This document shows, piece by piece, positions 26,038-33,245 of a stretch of 34,123 nucleotides of DNA (positions within the stretch are counted from its first letter, which is position 1; the number at the start of each line of letters is the position of its first letter). Under the pieces are notes generated by a model. That model searched no databases, was not told where the DNA came from, and saw only the letters and a list, made by a program, of their open reading frames with translations. The translations under genes were made by a program, and so were the position numbers. Origin of the DNA: JBARRS01 sp049644345 (GTDB lineage: Bacteria > Actinomycetota > Thermoleophilia > Gaiellales > Gaiellaceae); NCBI GenBank assembly GCA_049644345.1, contig JBARRS010000114.1, positions 1 through 34,123 on the forward strand. The letters run 5' to 3'.

Positions 26038-26858
26038 CACAGCTCCTCGGCCACCCGACTCGCTCCTCTGCGGAACGCCCACACGCCAAGGAGGCTAACC
26101 GCGACGAAGATTCCGAGCGGAATCGCGAGCTTGGCGTCGCTGCCGAGGACGGTGGCAGCCGAGGGGATGTTTGGATCGATCAGCCAGTGGCGCGCCTGCT
26201 CGATCGCAACGGCGAGCGGGTTGTACATCACGAACTGGCGGTATCGCTCCGGAATGAACTGGATCGTGTAGATGATGGGTGTTCCCCAGAAGACGAATTG
26301 GAGAACGAGCTCCCAGACGGGCTGGGCGTCGCGGTAGCGGACGAAGAGGATCGAGAGGAGGAGTGCGAGCCCGGCCGCGAACGCGAGTACACCCGCGAAG
26401 ATCGGCAGGAGCAACAGCCACGAGAGCATCGGATCGACACCGTTGACGAGCGCGAGCAGAAGAACGACTGCGAGCCCGAGCAGGAGATTCGCGGCGGCCG
26501 TCGTCGCGACCGCGATAGGCACCGCCGCTCGCGGAAAAGCGACCTTTCGGAGCAAGTTTTCGCGCTGAACGAGGCTTGGAAGGGCGGTAGTCGTCGCCTC
26601 GGAGAAAAAGTTGAACAGCACGAGTCCGAGCAGGAGCATGACGGGGTAGTGGTGGACGTGAGTACCGGCGCGAACGATCTTCGTAAAGACGACGTAGAGC
26701 ACTCCGAAGAGCAGGAACGGCCGCAGGAAACTCCAGAGATAGCCGAGTACGGAGCCGAAGTAGCGGAGCTTGAACTCGACTTTTGATAGCGCCAGGGTTA
26801 CGTAGAAGAAGTGCCGCCATCCGGAAGCCGCGGTCGCGATCTCTGCGCGCGCTGCCAT
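26037..26858 (-). CDS. wzm: ABC-2 type polysaccharide exporter, permease (Wzm)
   Basis: The 273-residue membrane protein has an N-terminal amphipathic segment (FFYVTLALSKVEFKLRYFGSVLG) and six predicted membrane helices. SVLGYLWSFLRPFLLFGVLYVVF and LLRKVAFPRAAVPIA are hallmarks of Wzm/TagG/KpsM-type permeases, and FWGTPIIYTIQFIPERY with MYNPLAVAIEQARHWL is typical of the last extracellular loop. With the adjacent ATPase it should export an undecaprenyl-linked glycan completed in the cytoplasm. ATG at 26858 shares its A with the stop of wzt (TGATG); GTG at 26861 is an alternative. Confidence 0.95.
   Translation of the reverse strand: MAARAEIATAASGWRHFFYVTLALSKVEFKLRYFGSVLGYLWSFLRPFLLFGVLYVVFTKIVRAGTHVHHYPVMLLLGLVLFNFFSEATTTALPSLVQRENLLRKVAFPRAAVPIAVATTAAANLLLGLAVVLLLALVNGVDPMLSWLLLLPIFAGVLAFAAGLALLLSILFVRYRDAQPVWELVLQFVFWGTPIIYTIQFIPERYRQFVMYNPLAVAIEQARHWLIDPNIPSAATVLGSDAKLAIPLGIFVAVSLLGVWAFRRGASRVAEEL
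26043..26048 (-). promoter_or_regulatory. Shine-Dalgarno sequence of the small coiled-coil gene
   Basis: GAGGAG (minus strand, 26048-26043) is 5 nt from ATG 26037 but only 2 nt from GTG 26040. It therefore supports the ATG and supports that this short frame is translated. It lies in the last codons of the permease gene. Confidence 0.6.
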
Positions 26859-28102
26859 CACCTATAGGCCGCCTGCGCCGTCTGTCGCTCGAGCCGTTCG
26901 ACTTGAGACTCATGCGGGAAGTCGACGATCCCGCCCGTGTACCGGTCGGCGCGCACGACGAGGCCCACGGCGTCCTCCTCCCAATCAGCGATCCGCTGCG
27001 CATCCTGGTAGGCGACGGCCGGAGAAGCGGTGTGAGGACCGTCCGCGAGGTCGAGCTGGAACGAGACGGTGTAGAGGGCCTCGTCATCTGCGTCGAAGCG
27101 ACCGGTCGGCACATCGTCGAAGAAGGTGTTCGTCACCAGAATCTGTTCGCCGCGGTCGTTCTTGATGATTACGCCGAAGACCGGGTCGTCCATTGGCCGC
27201 TCGAAGCGGATGCGCGCCTTGAACGCGACGCGCTGGCCCTGCGGGAAAACTCGCTGGCGCTCGCCTTGCGCCGTTTCGAACCACGCTTCGACGACCCGAG
27301 CCGCCCCATCGCCGAAGCGACGCTGCGGTTCACTCGCCCCGAGCTGCGCACTCTGCTCCTCCTCTAGGTTCCGTGTCCGGTAGGAGCGGATCACGTCGCT
27401 CGGCTTGCCAAGCTCGACGATCTCGCCCCGCTCGAGCAGGAGCGCCCGGTCGCAGAACCGCTCCACAGTACCGAGGTCGTGTGTGACGTAGATGACGGTG
27501 CGCCCCTCCCGTTTCATCTGGCGAAACGTGTCGAAGCACTTCTCCTGGAAACGGGCGTCCCCGACCGCCAGTACCTCGTCGACGAGGTAGATCTTGGCGC
27601 TTACCTGCACCGCCGCAGCGAAGCCAAGTCGGACGTACATCCCCGACGAATAGTTCTTCAGCTTGAGCTGCTCGAACTCCTCGAGCTCGGCGAAGCGGAG
27701 GATCTCACGGAAGCTTGCACGAGCCTCCTTCGGAGGGATCCCGAGCAGCGCGGCGTTGACGACGACATTGTCGAGCGCCGTCAGCTCCGGGTTGAAGCCG
27801 ACGCCGAGCTCGATGAACGGGGAGACACGGCCCGAGACGGCGATTCGGCCGCGGTCAGGCGAGTAGATTCCGGCGAGGCACTTGAGCAGGGTGCTCTTGC
27901 CGGACCCGTTGCGGCCGATGACGCCGAAGAACTCGCCACTCTCGACCTCGAAGCTAATCGCCTTCAGTGCATCGAGCGCACGCGCGGCGCGCGAGCGGTG
28001 CGGATGGAGAACACGCTGCTTCAGCGTGTAAGGCCTGTCGTACGGGATCCGGAACGTCTTCCAGACGTCCACGCAGCGAACGGCGCTATGCACGCCGGAC
28101 AA
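26858..28102 (-). CDS. wzt: ABC-type polysaccharide exporter ATPase with C-terminal glycan-binding domain (Wzt)
   Basis: Residues 1-245 of 414 form the nucleotide-binding domain: GRNGSGKST Walker A (63-71), YSSGMYVRLGFA signature (from 151), IYLVDEVLAVGD with Walker B (171-182) and the H-loop His208. Residues about 265-405 are a beta-rich extension (RQRVFPQGQRVAFKARIRFE, PVFGVIIKNDRGEQIL, LYTVSFQLDLADG) matching the Wzt C-terminal domain that recognises the modified non-reducing end of the exported glycan. That implies a terminal cap such as a methyl group, and methyltransferase domains lie nearby. The start is TTG at 28102 (17 nt overlap with the upstream gene) or GTG at 28093 (8 nt). A TAGCGT box 8 nt before the GTG could be an internal promoter. 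Confidence 0.95.
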   Translation of the reverse strand: MSGVHSAVRCVDVWKTFRIPYDRPYTLKQRVLHPHRSRAARALDALKAISFEVESGEFFGVIGRNGSGKSTLLKCLAGIYSPDRGRIAVSGRVSPFIELGVGFNPELTALDNVVVNAALLGIPPKEARASFREILRFAELEEFEQLKLKNYSSGMYVRLGFAAAVQVSAKIYLVDEVLAVGDARFQEKCFDTFRQMKREGRTVIYVTHDLGTVERFCDRALLLERGEIVELGKPSDVIRSYRTRNLEEEQSAQLGASEPQRRFGDGAARVVEAWFETAQGERQRVFPQGQRVAFKARIRFERPMDDPVFGVIIKNDRGEQILVTNTFFDDVPTGRFDADDEALYTVSFQLDLADGPHTASPAVAYQDAQRIADWEEDAVGLVVRADRYTGGIVDFPHESQVERLERQTAQAAYR

Positions 28103-29330
28103 CGCTAGCAGCGCCGATCGGAAGTGCCCGACCCGAGCCGAGCCAGGCGTTCACCTCGTCTTCTGGGACGCGGCGCCTCCGCCTGAGCCGGCGGCGCTCG
28201 CGGAGCGCGTGAGGGAGCTGCGCGGCGAAGCCTGCGAGCGAGCGAAGTCGCCGCCGAACGACGATTGGCGCCGGGTTGACGATGTAGCCCCCCGTTTCCC
28301 GGAGCGAGCTTCCCAGGACGCGGGCTGCGTACCGCGCTGGAGCATTCTTTGCGTGCACGAGCAAGCGGTTCCGCTCGACGTAGTGCTGGAACAGCTCCGA
28401 GCCCTCGCCGCTCGTAGCCGCATGCACGTGGCGGACGACGGCGTCGGGTGCATATAAGTAGCGCCAGCCGAGCGCCCGGCCGCGCCAGGAGAGATCGAAG
28501 TCCTCGTAATAGACAAAGAACCGAGCGTCGAAGCCGCCGACGTCCTCGAGGTATTCCCGCGAGAGCAGCACGCTTGCGCCCGACCAAGCGAAGACCTCGG
28601 CAGGCTGGTCGTACTGGCCGCGATCGACCTCGAGGTACCCGCGGTCGGCGCCGTAGCCGCCCCGGACGTGAACGCAGCCGGCGCTGTTAATGACGTCGAC
28701 CGGCTCGCCGTCCGTGGGCGCCGTGACCCAGCTGGGTTCCGGCCCGACGTCGGTCGGCTGCTTCTGTAGCACGACGCGCTGCGGCCGTGGGGCAGAGAGC
28801 CGGAGCTTCGCTTCCCTGCCTGCTGGAAGGCGAATCAACGCCTCCGGCTCGAGCATCCGGTAGAGGCCGTGGTCGCAGAAACCGCTCACGAATTGCGCCC
28901 GCGGGCGAACGCCTTCGAGCCGGACGCCTCCTTCCGACTCGATCGTCACCTCGACGAAGCGGTCGGCGAAAAGGATCTTCGGCGCAGCCGCGCCGATTGT
29001 CTTCTCTGTGTCCAGCGCAGCGACGAGTGGGCGCAGCCAGCCGGGCTCGACGAGGGCGTCGTTGTTGAGCAGTGCGACGAAGTCGACCCCATCGAGATCC
29101 TCGAGCCCGAGATTGCAGCCGCCGGCGAAGCCGAGATTCCGCGGCGCCCGGATCACCTTCGCGCCGAATCGGTCCGCCACGGCTTTCGCCGTCCCGTCCG
29201 TCGAGGCGTTGTCGACCACGACGACCTCGAGCGGTTCACGCGGCCAGTCGACGCACGCGAGGCTCTCGAGGCATCGCAGGAGCAGCTGGACCGCGTTCCG
29301 GCTCGGGATGACGACGCGGACCATCGGCAT
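28086..29330 (-). CDS. Family 2 glycosyltransferase with beta-rich insertion
   Basis: The 414-residue protein has MVRVVIPSRNAVQLLLRCLE, VVVVDNASTDGT (36-47), RNLGFAGGCNLG, ALLNNDA (86-92), and the acceptor part WSGASVLLSREYLEDVGGFD and FFVYYEDFDLSWRGRALGW. Between residues about 125 and 208 is an insertion of some 85 residues with beta-strand character, where most WbbL-like GT2 enzymes have fewer than 25 residues. VRGGYGADRGYLEVDRGQYD follows it. I recall that similar insertions occur in an actinobacterial GT2 group. The C-terminus is arginine-rich, suggesting membrane contact. ATG at 29330 shares its A with the upstream TGA; ATG 29324 is an alternative. The donor is unknown. Confidence 0.92.
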   Translation of the reverse strand: MPMVRVVIPSRNAVQLLLRCLESLACVDWPREPLEVVVVDNASTDGTAKAVADRFGAKVIRAPRNLGFAGGCNLGLEDLDGVDFVALLNNDALVEPGWLRPLVAALDTEKTIGAAAPKILFADRFVEVTIESEGGVRLEGVRPRAQFVSGFCDHGLYRMLEPEALIRLPAGREAKLRLSAPRPQRVVLQKQPTDVGPEPSWVTAPTDGEPVDVINSAGCVHVRGGYGADRGYLEVDRGQYDQPAEVFAWSGASVLLSREYLEDVGGFDARFFVYYEDFDLSWRGRALGWRYLYAPDAVVRHVHAATSGEGSELFQHYVERNRLLVHAKNAPARYAARVLGSSLRETGGYIVNPAPIVVRRRLRSLAGFAAQLPHALRERRRLRRRRRVPEDEVNAWLGSGRALPIGAASVVRRA

Positions 29331-30088
29331 CAGATTGCGCGCAGCCGCTCGGGATGCTTCCGAACGAAGCGTGCGACCCCGCGCCAGTGCCAGAGCGTTC
29401 GGCGCGTGAGGAAGCGACGGTCGATCACGGCTGCGTACCGATGTGTCACCACCGCCTGCGGGACGTACCAGCGCTCCCAGCCCGCCTTCGCGGCTCGATA
29501 GCAGAGGTCGATGTCCTCGCCGTACATTCGAAAGCGCTCGTCGAAGCCGCCGAGCTCGTCGAGCATCTCGCGGCGCAGGAGCAGGAACGCGGCGAGCATC
29601 CAGTCCGCCTGCACGGGCTCCGTCGGCCGTTCGTCGAGCAGGTAGTGCGACCGCTGTCGCTCGAACGGCGGGAATAGGAGGCGCAGCGGAGTCCGCCGCA
29701 CGATCGTGCCCGTCACGGTGGGGAAGCGGCGCCGCGACGGCTGCCAGCTTCCGTCCGGGTAGTGGAGTTGCGGCCCGGCGATCCCGCATCGTGGCCGCGT
29801 CTCCGCGAACTCGTGGAGGACCGAGACGGCGTCCGGTGAGGCCTCCGTGTCGGGGTTAGCGATCACGACGAACTCGGCCTCCGTCTCCTCCACCCCACGG
29901 TTGACGTTCGCGCCGAAGGCCCGCGGGCGGTCGTTGTCGAGCAGTCGCGCATTCGGGGGCAGCGCAGGCGTCTCCATCGGCAAGTTCGCGACGAGCATGA
30001 GCTCCTCGACCTGCGGCGCAAGTGTCTCGAGACAGCGCTCGAGATCGGGGTGTGCCCCGTGCGCGACGACGATGCCAGCGACTCTCAC
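29330..30088 (-). CDS. Family 2 glycosyltransferase (WbbL rhamnosyltransferase-like)
   Basis: At 252 residues this is a compact GT2. It has MRVAGIVVAHGAHPDLERCL, a short second strand (LMLVANLPMETP), RAFGANVNRGVEE, VIANPDTEASPDAV in place of NNDx (the DxD equivalent), AGPQLHYPDGSWQPSRRRFP and ADWMLAAFLLLRREMLDELGG with FRMYGEDIDLCYRAAKAGW. The PDGSWQPSRRRFPT stretch is typical of WbbL-like rhamnosyltransferases, and GDP-rhamnose genes are in this window, so rhamnosyl transfer is plausible. GTG at 30088 overlaps the upstream stop (GTGA) and has GGGAG 5 nt upstream. Confidence 0.92.
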   Translation of the reverse strand: MRVAGIVVAHGAHPDLERCLETLAPQVEELMLVANLPMETPALPPNARLLDNDRPRAFGANVNRGVEETEAEFVVIANPDTEASPDAVSVLHEFAETRPRCGIAGPQLHYPDGSWQPSRRRFPTVTGTIVRRTPLRLLFPPFERQRSHYLLDERPTEPVQADWMLAAFLLLRREMLDELGGFDERFRMYGEDIDLCYRAAKAGWERWYVPQAVVTHRYAAVIDRRFLTRRTLWHWRGVARFVRKHPERLRAI

Positions 30089-31134
30089 ACCAGCTCCCGG
30101 TAGACCTCGAGTGTTCGGCGGGCCGTTTCGGCCCAGCTGAATTTCCGCGCGCGCTCCAGCCCTGCGCCAACGAGCCGTTCGCGGTCGGCGAGCGCTCGTT
30201 CGATTCCGCCCGCGAGCGCGACCGGATCGCCCGGCTCGACGAGAATCGCCGCGTCGCCTGCGACTTCGGGAATCGCGCCCGCCGTCGTCGTGACGACGGG
30301 CGTGCCGGAGGCCATCGCCTCCAGCACCGGCAGGCCGAAGCCCTCGTAGCGCGAAGGCAGGACGAGGCAGGCCGCGCCGCGATACAGGCTTGCGAGCTCC
30401 TCCTTCTCGACGTGGCCCCTGAGCTCGACGCGACCGTTCAGTCCGAGCCGCTCTGCGGCGCGTCGCGCCCTCTCTCCGTCGCCCTTGTCCGGCCCTGCCA
30501 ACACGAGCCGCAACTTTGCATCGACGAGGGCGAGCGCCTCGATCGCCCCGAGCGGATCCTTGCGCGGCTGAAGCGTCCCGACGAAGAGCGCGTACGGCGC
30601 CCCCTCCGGACGCGGCCCGTCGGGCCGGAACGCCGGATCGACTCCGTTGGGAGTGACGACGATCCGCTCTTCCGGAACCCGGTAGCGCTCGACCAGGTCT
30701 TGCTTCGTCCGCGCGGAGACGGCGAAGATCCGCGCGGCGCGGCGGGCCGAACGAGGCACCTGCGTCCGGAACATCAGCCGGTCACGCGGTCTCATCAGCC
30801 CTGGTTGCTGCTCGAACGAGAGATCGTGAACGGTGACGACTGCCGGACAAGGACATCCGAGCGGCATAGCGTGCTGGAAATGGGCGAGCGCCGGCCGCAA
30901 CTGGCGCAATAGGAGCGGGAGCCGGACCGCCATCCGAAGCACCTGGCTGCGCGCGGGTAGCTCGACCGGCTCGATTCCGGCCGGGACGAGGTCGGGGCGG
31001 CGTGTGACCGCCGCAAGCCGGAGATCGGTCTCCAGCCGTGCGAGCTCCGCCAGCAACGCAGAGACGTAGCTTTCGTCACCTGTCCGCTGCCGACCGAGCA
31101 CGTCCGCGTCCAGAACGACCAGCTTCCTGCTCAG
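30085..31134 (-). CDS. Family 4 glycosyltransferase, probable CTG start (first of three tandem paralogues by position)
   Basis: The 349-residue GT-B protein has HAMPLGCPCPAVVTVHDLSF, RIFAVSARTKQDLVERY, VTPNGVDPAF, FVGTLQPRKDPLGAIEAL and SRYEGFGLPVLEAMASGTPVV, the EX7E motif at Glu264 and Glu272. It is paralogous to the next two genes upstream. No ATG, GTG or TTG lies near the conserved N-terminus. CTG at 31134 overlaps the upstream TGA as CTGA, exactly like the GTGA/ATGA junctions elsewhere in this run, and GGGAGGT stands 6 nt before it. The start is therefore inferred with good support. The in-frame extension to 31359 is shadow of the upstream gene. Confidence 0.9.
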   Translation of the reverse strand: MSRKLVVLDADVLGRQRTGDESYVSALLAELARLETDLRLAAVTRRPDLVPAGIEPVELPARSQVLRMAVRLPLLLRQLRPALAHFQHAMPLGCPCPAVVTVHDLSFEQQPGLMRPRDRLMFRTQVPRSARRAARIFAVSARTKQDLVERYRVPEERIVVTPNGVDPAFRPDGPRPEGAPYALFVGTLQPRKDPLGAIEALALVDAKLRLVLAGPDKGDGERARRAAERLGLNGRVELRGHVEKEELASLYRGAACLVLPSRYEGFGLPVLEAMASGTPVVTTTAGAIPEVAGDAAILVEPGDPVALAGGIERALADRERLVGAGLERARKFSWAETARRTLEVYRELV

Positions 31135-32129
31135 CGGGCGACCTCCCTGTAGAGCTCGGCGTGGGACCGCGCCGCCTCGCGCCAGCTGAAGCGGGCGGCA
31201 CGCTCGACGCCGCGCGAAGCGAGCTCGTCTTTGCGAGCGATCGCCTCCTCGAGCCCGGCGGCGATCATGTCCGCGTCGAGTGGATCGACCGCGATCGAAG
31301 CGTCCCCCGCCACCTCGAGCAACGGCGGAATGTCGGAGGCGACGACCGGCGTCCCGCAAGCCATCGCCTCGAGCACCGGCAGTCCGAAGCCCTCGTACAG
31401 CGAGACGTAGGCGGCGCAGCGCGCGCCGCGGTACAGCCGCGCGAGCTCCTCGTCGCTGACCTCGCCGAGCCAGCGCACACGATCGCCGTCTTCTACTCGC
31501 ACGCCGCCCCAGCCCCGGGCGCCGACGACACGCAGCTCGCAGCCGTCAAGATCGGCTCGCCTGAACCCTTCGACGAGCCGGGCGAGGTTCTTGCGCGGCT
31601 CGAGCGTCGATACCGCGAGCACGAAGTCGCCCTCCGCAGCGCGGCCGTCTGGGGCGAAACCGTCGGGGATGCCGTGCGGGATCACGCGCAGCTTCCCCTG
31701 AGGGACGTCAAGCAGCTCGACGAGCTCGTTCCGAGTGAACTCGGAAACGGCAATGATCGCGTCAGCGGCACGAACGATGCGCGGCAGGGTCAGCGCCGCG
31801 TAGGTGCGGCTCCAGCGGTTGAATGCTTCCGGATAACGCAGGACAGCGAGATCGTGGAAGGTGACGACTAGCGGTACGGGCGAGGTCAGCGGGGCGCGGA
31901 AGGTTGGGCAGTGGAGCACGTCGTCGCCGCGCGCCCGGAGTGGAAGAAGCGCCTGGTACCACAAGGTGTCGCGGAGTACGGCCGTGGCTCGGCCTGAGCC
32001 CGGGAACGCGTGTCGGTGCAGCTCGAGCCCTGGGTCGGCCTCGAGCGCCGCTGTGAGCGCGTGCAGGTATCGCGCCGTGCCGGCCCGCGTGAGCTCGAAT
32101 GGCGAGACGTCGATGGCGACGCGGATCAC
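31131..32129 (-). CDS. Family 4 glycosyltransferase (second of three tandem paralogues)
   Basis: The 332-residue protein has MIRVAIDVSPFELTRAGTARYL, VTFHDLAVLRYPEAFNRW, IIAVSEFTRNELVELL, VIPHGIPDGF, AVSTLEPRKNLARLVEGF, LGEVSDEELARLYRGARCAA and SLYEGFGLPVLEAMACGTPVV with the EX7E pair. This is the layout of WbdA/MtfB-type mannosyl- and rhamnosyltransferases used in repeated-unit glycans. GTG at 32129 overlaps the upstream stop by 4 nt (GTGA). It is closest in sequence to the product of 32126-33199. The sugar added is unknown. Confidence 0.93.
   Translation of the reverse strand: MIRVAIDVSPFELTRAGTARYLHALTAALEADPGLELHRHAFPGSGRATAVLRDTLWYQALLPLRARGDDVLHCPTFRAPLTSPVPLVVTFHDLAVLRYPEAFNRWSRTYAALTLPRIVRAADAIIAVSEFTRNELVELLDVPQGKLRVIPHGIPDGFAPDGRAAEGDFVLAVSTLEPRKNLARLVEGFRRADLDGCELRVVGARGWGGVRVEDGDRVRWLGEVSDEELARLYRGARCAAYVSLYEGFGLPVLEAMACGTPVVASDIPPLLEVAGDASIAVDPLDADMIAAGLEEAIARKDELASRGVERAARFSWREAARSHAELYREVAR
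31141..31147 (-). promoter_or_regulatory. Shine-Dalgarno sequence for a CTG start codon
   Basis: GGGAGGT (minus strand, 31147-31141), among the strongest Shine-Dalgarno matches in the cluster, is followed by six bases and then CTG at 31134, which overlaps the upstream stop. It is the main evidence that this GT4 starts at CTG. It lies within the last codons (REVAR) of the preceding GT4. Confidence 0.65.
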
Positions 32130-33199
32130 GGGGCCAGTGTGTCAGAGGCTCGTTCGTATCCCGTTAACACGGCCTCGCCACAAGCCCCCCACGTGAACTT
32201 GCCTGCGTGAGCGAGCCCGCGCTCGACGAGCGGCGCCGGATCGACAAGAGCCCGCTCGATCGCCTCGGCGATCGCCTCGGGCTCATTTGGCTCTGCCCGC
32301 AGCGCAGCATCCCCGCAGGCCTCGTCGAGCGACGGGTGCTGCGAGGCGACTACAGGGACGCCGCACGCCATCGCCTCTACGACCGGAATCCCAAACCCCT
32401 CGAAGAGGGACGGGTAGACGAAGACGCTCGCGCCACGGTAGAGCCGTGCGAGTTCCTCGTCGCCCACGTACCCGAGCAGGCGGACTCCTTCACCGCCGAG
32501 CTCTCGACCCTGGCCGACGACCGCGAGCGTCAGCTCGGGCGCTCGCCGCCTGACGAGCGAGAACGCAGCGAGCAGGTTCCGCAGGTTCTTGCGCGGCTCG
32601 AGTGTCGAGACCGTGAGAACGTACGGGCCACCTCCCGCAGTTGGCCCGGCCGGACGCAACTCGCGGCTGATTCCCGGGTAGGCGACCACGAGCCGTTCGG
32701 GTGCGATCCCGAGCCGTTCGACAACGTCCTCTGCCGTGAACTGCGAGATCGCGAAGACGACGTCGCAGGTCCCCACGTGCGCGTATTTCGCCGAGTGCAT
32801 GCGCCGCGTCCTCGGATGTACCCAGTCCGGGAACCGGAGGGGAATCAGATCGTAGATCGTGGTTGCCCGAACGCCGCCCCGTTGCGACGGGTACATCCAG
32901 TCCGAGAAGTGGAAGACGTCGAGCGGTCCGGCGACCCGCTCGACCGCCGGCCGGCCGAGTCGGCTCCAGGCTGTCCGCCACCAGTGGGCTCGCGGCAGGA
33001 CAGGCAGGCGCCGCTCGACCGGGAGCCCGTCGAGCGAGCTCTCGATGCGCCGCTTCCCCCATGGGCCGGTCGGCCCGAAGGCGACGAGCTCGTGTTGCTC
33101 GCCGCTCTCTTCGACCAGACCGCCGAGCATCCCGCGCAGGTAGTTGCCGATTCCGGTGCGCGGCAAGGAGAGCGGGGTGACGTCGATGACGATGCGCAT
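32126..33199 (-). CDS. Family 4 glycosyltransferase (third tandem paralogue, first gene of the run)
   Basis: The 357-residue protein starts MRIVIDVTPLSLPRTGIGNYL, followed by TTIYDLIPLRFPDWVHPRT, VFAISQFTAEDVVERLG, VAYPGISREL, TVSTLEPRKNLRNLLAAF, LLGYVGDEELARLYRGA and SLFEGFGIPVVEAMACGVPVV with the EX7E motif. ATG at 33199 is chosen because the conserved N-terminus begins there; AGGA lies 10 nt upstream, and the in-frame extension to 33412 is shadow of hemE. It is the promoter-proximal gene of a nine-gene unit whose members all overlap, and is divergent from hemE across 46 bp. The donor is unknown. Confidence 0.93.
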   Translation of the reverse strand: MRIVIDVTPLSLPRTGIGNYLRGMLGGLVEESGEQHELVAFGPTGPWGKRRIESSLDGLPVERRLPVLPRAHWWRTAWSRLGRPAVERVAGPLDVFHFSDWMYPSQRGGVRATTIYDLIPLRFPDWVHPRTRRMHSAKYAHVGTCDVVFAISQFTAEDVVERLGIAPERLVVAYPGISRELRPAGPTAGGGPYVLTVSTLEPRKNLRNLLAAFSLVRRRAPELTLAVVGQGRELGGEGVRLLGYVGDEELARLYRGASVFVYPSLFEGFGIPVVEAMACGVPVVASQHPSLDEACGDAALRAEPNEPEAIAEAIERALVDPAPLVERGLAHAGKFTWGACGEAVLTGYERASDTLAP

Positions 33200-33207
33200 C
33201 TGCTGCG

Positions 33208-33213
33208 TATCCT
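33208..33213 (+). promoter_or_regulatory. Possible -10 box for hemE
   Basis: TATCCT lies in the 46 bp between the divergent GT4 and hemE, 32 nt before the TTG start. It would give a leader of about 25 nt. No clear -35 lies at the right distance within the intergenic part, so support is weak. Confidence 0.25.
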
Positions 33214-33245
33214 GCCGCCGTGCGCCTCGAAGTTCTGAACTTGCG

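Noticed and set aside
14830..31400. Near-identical 30-40 base stretches at about 14840, 30310 and 31360
   Set aside because: These are not mobile or regulatory repeats. They encode the conserved GFGLPVLEAM (EX7E) motif of paralogous GT4 enzymes.
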